The notes beneath the pieces were generated by a model. It was given only the letters and a program-made list of their open reading frames with translations, was not told where the DNA came from and ran no database searches. From Lagopus muta (lineage: Eukaryota; Chordata; Aves; Galliformes; Phasianidae), in NCBI RefSeq assembly GCF_023343835.1, contig NC_064437.1, positions 41,255,967-41,319,966 on the forward strand: a stretch of DNA of 64,000 nt, written 5' to 3'. A program made the translations under genes and the position numbers. Positions within the stretch are counted from its first letter, which is position 1; each line of letters starts with the position of its first letter. Positions 47,880 through 57,403 of the stretch are shown here, in pieces.

Positions 47880-50554
47880 GAAGAAGGACAAAAAAAGAGA
47901 AAAAAGATTGCTCCAGAAACTTAAATGATGTTGGGAAAATATGGGGACCACTGTGAGAGCTGGGGGAGGGAGGGACATCGGGGCATAGGGGCTGTGTCGG
48001 GCTGGGGACCCCAAAGCTGGAGGTGGCTTGGAGCCGTCCACAGAGTGTGCTGGGGTCACACAGCTCCCACTGCTTCACCAGTCCAGGCAACGCTGCCCTG
48101 CATGTCCGTAACACCTGGAAGCAGGTGTTGGGTGATGGCACCCCCGGGTGTGGGTGTAAGGGGGAAGGCAGCCTCAAGTCCCCTGGTCGCCAGTGGGGGG
48201 CGGGGACCAGCAGCGGATTGGGGAGCATTGGAGCCCAGAGTGGGGCACGGCAGCAGTTCCAGCCAGTGGAGGGGGTGAACCAGTACTCCCTCCTATGTTT
48301 TGCGATGATGGCCCAGCTCAGCTGGGGCACAGGCTCAACAGACGGTGCCACAGGGCTGCTGGTGGCAGCCTCCATCCTGGATAGGTTTGCAGGATCCTAT
48401 TCTTGGTCTCTGCACCCCCCCAGTCCAGGCATGGCTGGTAGGGAACCACCGGTCTCCCCTTACAGTTGAGGGTCATCTGGCTCCCCATATAATGCAGCCC
48501 TGGGGAGGTGAGTATTTGTGAGGTTCCATGCTGAAATCACCACCTTTCACAGCACAAGGTTGGAGCATGACTTGTTGCAACTGCAGTGCCCAGAGCTGCT
48601 TCAGTCTTGGTTCAGCTTCTCTTTCAGGGCTGAGTGGTGGTAGAGTTATGAGGTATGTACTGCAAAGTGCTTTGGATGAAAATACCCAAATTTTTATTAT
48701 TTTCAATATGTATTTCAAGAATGTATTTTCACACGTCATCTTCTCTCCAGAGCTGCCCATTCCCCTGGCTGTCTCCCTCCCCTGCACACCCCACCAAAAC
48801 AGCACAACCAGACTGGGGATGGGCACCTCCTGTGCAAGGAACTCCTGGGCTCACTTCATCCACTGCACACTTTGTTCCACAGCAGAACACATTTCCTTTT
48901 CTCTGGGAGTAGCCTTGCCCTGGCCTGGCCTGGGCAGCAGGGTGGAAAGGACTGGAAGGAGATGGAGAGCATCAGGGCTGGTGCTTGGCATCTGTTGGAT
49001 ACCTTCCTGGTGTCCTAAAGTGTAACCAGGGAAGCTCCATAGCAGAGCCAAGCACAGCTCAATTCTTCTGTGTGCTTGACGGGCAGCTGCTGAGAGCATC
49101 CTGGGTTGTGCCAGTCATAAATCCACCGTGCACCTGCAAAGCAGGAGCTGGGCTTTGCCCTGCAGCTGGGAGTGCTCAGGGCTGGCAGCCTGAGATTGCT
49201 TCCTTGGTGGCAGAGATCTGTGCTTCCCATAGAGCTGTCATGGGGTGCAGGGTGCAGCCTTGGGGGCTCCTGCGAGATCTCCCCAGGAGCTTGTGGAGCT
49301 CAGGCACAGCCAGAGAGCTTAAGGAGAGCAGCTCTCCTGGTGATGGTAAATCAGCGTGGGGCCACTGAGTGCTCTCCACGAAGGGAGCTGGGGCTGGTGG
49401 GATGTGGTGACCGAGGACCTTGCAATTCCACGTGGTATACATCCCACATCGCTGTGGAATGCCTCAGCAGAACAATTTCACAGCACCCACCTGTGTGTGC
49501 ACCACAGACCCCGGCTAACGCTGAGCGCTCTGTGCTCGGCACCTGCTGCCTCTCCTTCCTCCCCGGGCCATTTGGTTTTCCTGCTCCCTACAGCCCTTCT
49601 CCTTGGACACAGCCTTAGCTCAGCCTCTGGCTGTGCTCCGCGGGATCCGGTTGGCGAATGGGGCCAGGAGACGCCTGGGGGCCCTCTCGCGGAGGCGGCT
49701 CGCCCCCTCCCCTGTGCCGAACGCTGCGCGACGGTCTCCGTGCGCCCGGCTGAGCGGGACACGCTTCCATGACCGCTTTTCTCTCTTTCTCCTATTTTCT
49801 CTCTTTAATTCTTTTTTCCCTTCCTCGCCCCTTCCCCTCTCCCCGCCATGGGGGGAGGAAGGGAGAAATATTGTTCGCAGCGGTCGTTCACAAAGCGGCA
49901 TCTGCGCACCCCGCGCCTGGCATCTGCGCTCCGTGCGCGCCCGCACCGGGATAGGGCCGCGCGCATCTGTCGGGCGCCTCCGCAGAGTGACAAAGCGCAG
50001 CGCGGAGCTCCGGGGGGGGACGAGAGGATCGGAGGGAGCCCCGGCGGGGGGCGCGGGGCCGCGCTGTGCGGGATGGGGGCGGCCGAGGTCCCCGAGGGGC
50101 TCGGGGGGAGGCGAGCATCGTGTACACCCCCCCCCGTCCGGTGCTCAAACAGCGGCCGGGAGACTGCGGCTTGCGAAACGTCTCCAACGCCTGGCAGGCG
50201 GGGGCCGCTCTGGTTACCATATGTTTTCAATAAAATAAGACAAATAGGGCCGAGAGATAGGGCTTGCAGTAAACCTGTTGTAAAGGAGCATAAAATGGGG
50301 CAATGTAAACGCGGCCGAGGGCCGCTCGGTGCCACCCCGCGTCGCTGGACCCGGCCAGGTGCGAGCGGCAGCGCGACGCGGAGCCCCCGCGGGTTTTTAT
50401 CACGTCCGCGGCGATATTGTGCCGGTTCTGCCCCCGTGGGTAAACACACCGGGCGGCTTTGTGCGGCGCGGGGCAGTTATCGGGAGGCGGCGGGGGAAGG
50501 TGATGTCACAATGCCGCTGTCCCGTCCGCCAGCAGGTGATGTCTGCCCCCGGCC

Positions 50555-50650
50555 CCGTGATTAATGCTTCCCAAAGCACTCCACTTTACAATCTCTTGTA
50601 ATTATTTATTAAACGAAATCTATTTATTATTATTTTAGCAAACAGCGGTA
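50555..50650. promoter_or_regulatory. AT-rich island, candidate NEUROG3 upstream element
   Basis: An abrupt AT-rich segment in GC-rich surroundings. It contains tgattaatgc, tcttgtaattatttattaaa and ctatttattattattttagc, i.e. homeodomain TAAT and FOX-like TATTTATT words. An E-box CAGGTG lies 17 bp upstream (50533-50538). About 1.1 kb before the TATA box. Conservation is untested. Confidence 0.4.
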
Positions 50651-50765
50651 CCAGGTGGGGCTTTCTTTCCCTCTCCAGCTTTTGTTTGAAGGACGTTTGA
50701 AGTGGGCAGTCTGAGCCTTGCAAATTCGCTCGCCAGATTTTTTTGTCATCCAATTGCACAGGCAC

Positions 50766-50787
50766 AAAAAAAAAAAAAAAAAAAAAA
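50766..50787. repeat. Poly-A tract (22)
   Basis: 22 A followed by interrupted A-rich sequence. On the - strand it produces a poly-Phe run in a spurious frame. Confidence 0.95.
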
Positions 50788-51631
50788 CAAAAAACAACAA
50801 AAAAAGGCCCCGCCGAGCCCTCCCTATTCATCCCCCGCCGCCCTCTCCGCAGCCCCTCGGCGAGGGCCGCCTGGGGCCGCACCCCCCACCCCGCGGCCCC
50901 GCTCCGCCATCCCCCGACCGCCGCCCGCGGGGGAACGCCGCCGCCACGCGCTCCTGGAGAGGCCCCGCGCCCCGCGCCGCCTCCCCCGCGGGCACGAACC
51001 ACGGTCGGGGGCTGCGGGCAGGCGGAGGGGAGAGGAAGGCGGGGCCCGGCCCTGGGCTGCGCCCCCCGCCCCGCCGCGGTCCGGCCCGGCCGCTGGCGGA
51101 GCCGTCGTCCTCTTGCGGGCACCGCCGCGCCGTTTTGGTGATGGAGAGGGGGGCTCCCGCCCCACCCGGACTGCGCCCCGAAGTCGGACCCGCCCGCCCC
51201 ACCCGAGGGCTCTGTGCTGCGCGGGGGACTCCGGCCCCGCCGTCCGTGGACCCCCACACCGCGCCGGGCGAACGAGGGCAGGGAGGGGACCGCTCCCCAC
51301 CGCCCGCCACCGTCCGTGCGCAAAGCTCTGGACTCATTTTGCGCACCGAGCCCCGGCGGTGGGGCTGCCCTCTCCGGGCCGAGCGCGGGTCCGGTGGGGC
51401 GAGGAGGGCCGGGGACACTTTGGGGGGACCCTTCCCCGGCGGGAAGCAGCCACCGTTTCCCGGGGTGCAGCGGAGAAGCGGCGGGAGTGGGCGGCAGAGA
51501 GGGCTCCCCCTCCCCCGGCCGGGTGCCGGAGATCGGAGACTGGGGGGCGCGGGACGGGAGGGGCTGCGGGGGCTCTCGCTCGGCCGGGCCGGGGCTGCGG
51601 GCGGTGCCGGGCCGGCACGCTCCCGGCGGGC

Positions 51632-51727
51632 TGATAAGATAAAAGCGTGCCAAGGGGTGGGTGCGGGCGGGGGGGCGCGCACGCCGCCCGACCGGGAAAT
51701 CCCCATTGTCTGCCGGCCCTATATATA
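51632..51727 (+). promoter_or_regulatory. NEUROG3: NEUROG3 core promoter (TATA box, tandem GATA)
   Basis: TATATATA at 51720-51727, embedded in otherwise GC-rich DNA, lies 177 bp before the start ATG. Two adjacent GATA words (tgataagataaaag, 51632-51645) sit about 75 bp upstream of it. A TATA-driven start near 51750 would leave a leader of about 150 nt. Confidence 0.7.
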
Positions 51728-51903
51728 GGGGCTTAACGGCAGTCGTGTGCCGGCCGCACAACCCGTGCTGCCCGCGCTCGAGGCTCGGCACGGGGAGGTC
51801 GCGGAGCCTTCCCCGAAGGCGCGCAGGTGCAGTCGGCGGCCGCGGGGCGCAGCGGGGCCTCGGGGTCGGCTCCCCGCGGGCCGACGCCGCTCGGCTTCGC
51901 ACG

Positions 51904-52464
51904 ATGGCCCCGCAGAGCGACCGCGCCCCGGGCGCCGGGCAACCCTACTTCGGCGGCCCCGACACCGCCGCATCCCCGGGCGCGGGCGGCTCTCCGGGCG
52001 CGGGCAGCCGGGGCGCGTCGCCCGCCCGCAGCGCGCTGCCCCCGCGGGAGGTGGCCCGCAGGAAGGGGTTGGGGAAGGCGCGGCGTGGCCGCGGGAAGGC
52101 GCGCGGAGAGGGGCCGCTCAGCAAGCAGAAACGAAGCCGGCGCATGAAAGCCAACGACCGGGAGAGGAACCGCATGCACCACCTCAACTCCGCCCTGGAC
52201 GCGCTCCGCAGCGTCCTTCCCACCTTCCCCGACGACGCCAAGCTCACCAAGATCGAGACTCTCCGCTTCGCGCACAACTACATCTGGGCGCTCACACAGA
52301 GCCTGCTTCTGGCCGAGCAGGGTTTGCCCGAGCCTCCCCCGCCGCCGCCCCCTGCCGCCGTCGCCGCCGCCGCCTCCTCCGGGCCCTGGAGTTCGCCCTG
52401 CCCCGCTGCCCCGCCGCCCGCCGCCCCGCGCCGCGGTCCCGCCGCTTTCCCTGCCTTTCTCTGA
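51904..52464 (+). CDS. NEUROG3: Neurogenin-3 (bHLH transcription factor)
   Basis: A nuclear bHLH activator that binds E-boxes as a dimer with E-proteins and commits progenitors to endocrine (pancreas, gut) fates in mammals. 186 aa (human 214) in one exon. Residues 1-70 are Gly/Pro/Ala/Arg-rich and little conserved. The basic region and helix-loop-helix span about 78-132: [56 protein letters not shown] fits NEUROG3 (NEUROG1 has WALAE, NEUROG2 WALTE). The C-terminus is a low-complexity Pro/Ala stretch ending FPAFL, echoing the mammalian FSDFL. The neighbour TSPAN15 supports the call. Start: the ATG after the TATA box; the upstream frame is open, but only through promoter DNA. Oddities are an H at the usual N of MHNLN and a shortened C-terminus. 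Confidence 0.93.
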   Translation: MAPQSDRAPGAGQPYFGGPDTAASPGAGGSPGAGSRGASPARSALPPREVARRKGLGKARRGRGKARGEGPLSKQKRSRRMKANDRERNRMHHLNSALDALRSVLPTFPDDAKLTKIETLRFAHNYIWALTQSLLLAEQGLPEPPPPPPPAAVAAAASSGPWSSPCPAAPPPAAPRRGPAAFPAFL

Positions 52465-52830
52465 GCCCGTCGGGCCGCGCTCCGGCGCTGAACATCGCCC
52501 CCGGCCCGAAGGTCTCCCTGCGCACCTTGCGCTGGGGGCGGCGGCTGGGCCCCTCGTCCCACCCCGTCCTGCCTGGCGGAGCAGGCCTGAGGTCGGGCGG
52601 GCAGACACAAATCACGGTTTTGTACTCGGAAACGGTAAATTATATTAATTTGTCGCTATCTGTATTTATTGATTATATTTCGTAACAAATATATATTTTG
52701 TATATAAGAGTATTTTTGGCAGCGGTGGTCCGCATGTTTGTACCGTTGGAGGGGCCGCGGATGTATTCTTTTCCTTATTATTTTTTAGTTACTGTTGGAA
52801 GAAGAGGAGAATAAAGTGTGTCGCGGTCAG
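52465..52830 (+). other. NEUROG3: NEUROG3 3' UTR
   Basis: GC-rich at first, then sharply AU-rich from 52615 to 52710 (ttatattaatttgtcgctat, aacaaatatatattttgtat), as in unstable developmental mRNAs. AATAAA at 52810-52815 is followed by gtgtgtcgcggtc, a GT-rich downstream element. Confidence 0.75.
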
Positions 52831-54390
52831 ACCTGTGCAACCTGCTGCTTTTCTTTCCAACAAGATCTTTCAAAATTGCTCGCAGTACGCGCCGGGGAGG
52901 ACAGCGCTGGCCTCGCGGAGGCCTGCGCACTGTGTGCACGCAAAGCGGCTCATCGGGGTCCTGTGCCCTTGAGCAATCCGCCGTGAGCCCTCCGGCACCC
53001 TGCGCGCACTTCGCACCGTGGTCCCCCGATTTTCAGAGCCCGATTCGCCCCCCGAGGCAGTTTTAGGGACGTCCCCGGGGCGCAGCGCTCCTGAAGTCGA
53101 GTGCCCGCAGCTGAGCGGCCCCGGCGCGACCCCGGCCTCCCCAGGAGGGCTCAGCCTAACGCAGGGTGCCGGGCTCGGGGCAGCTCCGCAGAGCCGGTGG
53201 GAAAAGGAACAGGCCCCACGTCAGCGGCCCCGGGAGGAGGGGATCCCGCGAGTCCTCCCCGGTCCTCTCCTCCCGCGACTCAATTTGTAGCTGGAGATTT
53301 ACGGCCGGGCGCCCACCCCGCTCGGTGCTCCCCAGCGGGATGGTCGTCGCTAGACAAAGCGCCCTGCGAGGCCGAAAGCCCATTGTGATGCTAATTGTTC
53401 TCATCTGAGCCCATTTGCCAGCAGCAAAGAGACGCTTTTGAGGCAATTTGTAGAACAAAAGAAATTTGGTTACTGGAAACAAAGGCGCGCGCACAAACAG
53501 CCTCCCGGCCCCGCAACGAAAGGAAAAAAAAAAAAAAAAAAGGAGGCGAGAGCGAGGGTGCGGGATTCCCGGGCGCCTCGTCCTGGATCCGGTTGCGCTG
53601 CGCGGGATCTGCGCGGAATCTGCGCGGGCGGCCCCGCTGCCGTCCCGCGGCGGCGCGCCGGGCCCTGGCCATGGTGCTGAAGGCGCCGCCGTGCGCTCCG
53701 GCCCGCGGGGTGGGAAGAGGGCCGCGAGGGGCTGATGCGCTCGGAAACTTCTGCCGGGTTATTTTGGGATGTATACGTGGCTTTTTAAAAGGGATCTGCT
53801 CTTCCTGCCCCTCGGGGAACGCAGGCGGTGGGAGAGGCTGAGGCCAGGAGCAGGCAGCGTGCGCCCATCTGTGAGCGCTGCTCCCGAACGTGATCTATCT
53901 GCACCGCAGGTCAGACAGGCAGAATGAAAGACCTAACAGTATTCCTCCCCTTCCCCCCTTGCTGCTTGAATTGCTTTTTGTTTTCATACCCTAACAGTTT
54001 GCAAAGTGCTCCAAGGCCTCTGTGTGTGGCCACAGGCAAGAACCCGTGGTTATTTGGGTGATAAAATCATTTAATGCTTTCCCAGCTTCTCTCTGTATCG
54101 GAGGACATCACTCTTCTGTGTCTGCATGTGCCATGGGATGGGGAGAATAACTGGACGGGTGCTGCAAAGGCAGCATTTGTCAAAGCAGGCAAAAGGAACT
54201 CAGGGTACGCATGGGCAGAAGAAGGGGTAAGAAAATGAAGCCTAGTGGGCAGCAGGTGTTACAGAAGTCCTGAAAGGGGACAGCACAGCTGGATTTCCAG
54301 AATGTGGCTGCTGCAGTGGACTTCGTGGCATTGCAGTTTCTTTTCTCTGGGAGTTTGGGATGCTTCTGGTCCTGTGTGGGGCTGTGTGTT

Positions 54391-54414
54391 GGGGGGGGGG
54401 GGGGGGGGGGGGGG
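54391..54414 (+). repeat. Poly-G tract (24)
   Basis: 24 consecutive G. It can fold as a G-quadruplex and is a known cause of sequencing and assembly errors, so its length is uncertain. Confidence 0.95.
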
Positions 54415-57269
54415 TCGGATTTACTACCTCAGGAGAACTAGTGACTTCTTTAAGGGCTTGAATGCTTTTTTTTCCCCCCCTTTGCCTCCACATTATTAAG
54501 TTAATCATTGCTTGAACTGGTTGCTATGGTTTTGGCAAACCCATGGAAACTTGATAATGAAGAATGAAAGACTCCTTTTCCATTTATCTTTTTTCTATGT
54601 TCAGTGCATGATGGTCTCATTTCTCCCTATGGGGCTGTCCCAGTGCCAGTGCCTGCCTTTATGCCTCTGCACTTTGTGGTGGGAAGGGACAGGTGGCTGT
54701 GGGGACCCGCACTAGCCCAGGGTGCAGGCTTGTGCCAGGCCTGTGCATGGAAATCCTCTGCAGAGCACTTGACTTTTCGTTTTGCAGTCAGAGGGGGGGA
54801 TCCCTTCACTACAATATTTGGATTTAGATAGGAAATTTGGAATATGTAATATTATGCTTACTACTGCCTCATCAATACAGAATTTTGCTGGACCAGATTT
54901 TGGACAGCAAGCGACTCAGACCAGGACCTGTCCATCAATATGTGATGTGCATGTTTTGGAAAGGTCAGGCTCATGGCCAGGGCCAGCCAAGGGGAAGCAG
55001 CGTGTCCCTTCCTCTGGGCAACAGACGTGTCCCCGCTCCTCCTCATTCCCTCACCTCCAAAAAGCGATCAAGTGCAGCAGATACTGATGGGCTGGGGCAC
55101 TCCCCAACCCCATGGCCTCTCAGCAGCTGCAAGCATGAGATGCGCTTGTGTGCATGGGATGCTCCATGGGCATGGGATGCTCCCACATGTGGACCCGGAG
55201 CTCCCGCACTGCTGCACACTGCAGTGGAGCCACGCTCGCTGGCAAAGAAAAGGCAAAGAATTGGGATTCTTTCACATGGCCAGCACTCAAAAGTCTGCCT
55301 CCCACCCCCCCCCCACAGCTATAATGACAATCCAAAGAGTTCCTGATAGGGTTTTAAAAGATGCTTATTCATTCACCGTCCACCAAGCATGAAAATCCAG
55401 CTCATTTGTTCGTTTGTTTCCATTCTTCGCGCAAACGACCCCACAGGGGCTGGAGCCTGTTGCCGCAAACTTGTCACTCACATTTTTAACTTCTTTTTGT
55501 TGTACTCCTCTTTATTTCATTCTTCTGGGTCCCCACCTCCGCCACCACTCCACCCTCTCCTCCGGTCACAAAGGCAAGTCTGGGAATCTCTTTAAAGCTG
55601 CAGTGCCCCCTTTTAAAATTGATACAAAAAGCGATAGCTGAAAGGGGATCCCAAGCCGTGTGAGGGGGAACGCCGCCCGTCTGGGCCAGGGCTGCACTCG
55701 ATGGGGAGGGCAGTGGGGAGACTTTGTAGTGCGAGACAGAAGGGCAAATCAAGGCATGTCTGCAGCCAGAACCTGGTGCCCGTCCATCATTTGTGAAGCC
55801 TTCAGGTACCAGCCTGGGACAGGCAGCAGGCTCGTCCCCATTGCTGCCACTCTGTCCCCAGCTGGGTCCTTGCACTGAGGGACGGGGGAAGATTGATGGG
55901 GCAGGTGCTTGGCGTGGAGGGGCCCCTTCCTGATAAAGTGGGAGCTGATAACACCAGGTCGATACTTGATGCTATGCTGTGGCCACCTGGAGCCCCTGGG
56001 GGGGTCTTGGGGAAAGAAGGCACAAAGGCAACAAGGGTTGGGGCCAGCCTGGAACTTAGCGCTCGGCTCCATCCCACTCTCTTTGAGCTGGAGAGACAGT
56101 GAGAGGATGGCTGTGGTTTGCACCAAACCAACAAGCATGTGAGCTTGGGGTGCTTGTGGTGAGGAGCCCCCTGCATTAGGGATCTCTCAGCCTTGTGGTT
56201 CTGGCAATGATTTACCCCCCCCAGCATCGTGCTCATAAACCTGTCAGGGAGAAGCAGTGGGCTCCCCACTCCTGCCCCAGACCCAGCTGTATGAATAAAG
56301 CCAAGGTGTCAGCCTTCCTGATGTTAATAATTCTTCAGGCAGCACGGTGCAGCCATTTATCAGCCCTCCTTCCAGAGCCAGCTGGTGGCTGTTTGTCCCT
56401 TCTCTCCACAACATGATGCCCAAAAACACAAAGGTCCCACTGCCAACCCCTGCAAGTGAGCTGTGGGTCAGTGCTTTGGGGCATTACAAGCTCAGTGCAG
56501 GGAGCTCGGCCAGGAGATGGTGCTGCCTCCATGGTAAGGCACTGAGTGACACTAATAACAATTTTTTGTGGGATATTTTTCTTTCAAATGCACCCTATGA
56601 CTGGATAAGGTGAAATTATTTGTGGCAAACAATGGAGTTGATAACTTTTTCCGCTCCTAGCTTTCCTGCAAGTAAACATCCATTCTTCTTACTTTCTACA
56701 AAAAAAGCACCCGGGCCCCGAGTGTTCAGCAGCCAGTATTGTTTTCCTCCAGCCTGGTGCCTCCCAGGCTGTGAAGAGGCTTCCTGTTGCCTGCCCAAAT
56801 TAACGATACACCGTAGCCGAGTGTGGCTTTGCTGTGCTGGCACGACCAGATGCCCCTCGATGAGAAGCAAATGGAAATGTGGAAGTGCCTCGTGTCCTCA
56901 CAGACAGATTCAGAGCTGTACGGACAGACAGATGCTTGCACAGTGTATTTCCCTGGCATCCTCTCCACTCTGCTGACACGTAGATTTGGGGAGATGTTCG
57001 CCAATATGCAGCCCTGTCTGTGGGGTCCCCCTTGGAGCCACAAATAAACACAGCAGAGCATGGTGGATGCAGAAGCCCTGCATGCACTTCCGTGTGGTGA
57101 CAGCACCGGAGTTGCAGCCCCACGGCTTCCACTCCAAGATATTTTTGTTTCTGGAAACTGAGCTGAGGAAAGGTGTGACCTAAGTTTGTATTCTTTCCCT
57201 TTTCCCCCTGAACTTGGCCATGATTCTCATGATGGTCTCTGATCTGCAGACAGCTCTATGAATTCACTG

Positions 57270-57403
57270 TGGAGTCACTGTCCCTGGAGGTGTTGTGGAG
57301 CCATGGAGATGCAGCACTGAGAGGCATGGGCAGTGGGGATGGGCTGGAGTTGGGCTAGGTGAGCTGAGAGGGCTTTTCCAACCTTATGATTCTATGATTA
57401 TAT
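57270..57403 (+). repeat. CR1 3' fragment
   Basis: 'ggagtcactgtccctggagg', 'tgggctaggtgagctgagag' and 'ggcttttccaaccttatgat' with the terminal 'tctatgattatat': a sense CR1 end. Confidence 0.9.

Larger units (their letters stand above)
45711..49600. other. Intergenic region, TSPAN15 to NEUROG3 (proximal part)
   Basis: No gene seen. Contains a CR1 tail at 45802, poly-T at 47662-47681 and poly-A at 47859-47879. Open frames are short and without known domains. Confidence 0.6.
49870..51719 (+). promoter_or_regulatory. CpG-rich domain upstream of NEUROG3
   Basis: Very high C+G with dense CpG, broken by two AT-rich islands at 50205-50310 and 50555-50650 and a poly-A at 50766. Long stopless frames on both strands are a by-product of composition. 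The arrangement looks like a developmental-gene promoter/enhancer domain (inference). Confidence 0.6.

Noticed and set aside
49848-50564. 238-codon + strand frame in the CpG domain
   Set aside because: Composition-driven, overlapping frames are open on both strands, and no recognisable family, splice or translation signal is present.
50586-51902. 438-codon open frame on the - strand, upstream of and antisense to NEUROG3
   Set aside because: It arises from extreme GC content; the protein is Pro/Gly/Arg/Ala low complexity with a poly-Phe run from the poly-A tract and no domain.
51661-51903. In-frame 5' extension of NEUROG3 to about 267 codons
   Set aside because: The extension runs back through the TATA box and has no ATG before 51904; the sequence is promoter-like.
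51733-52608. 291-codon - strand frame antisense to NEUROG3
   Set aside because: Shadow of the GC-rich NEUROG3 codons; low-complexity product.
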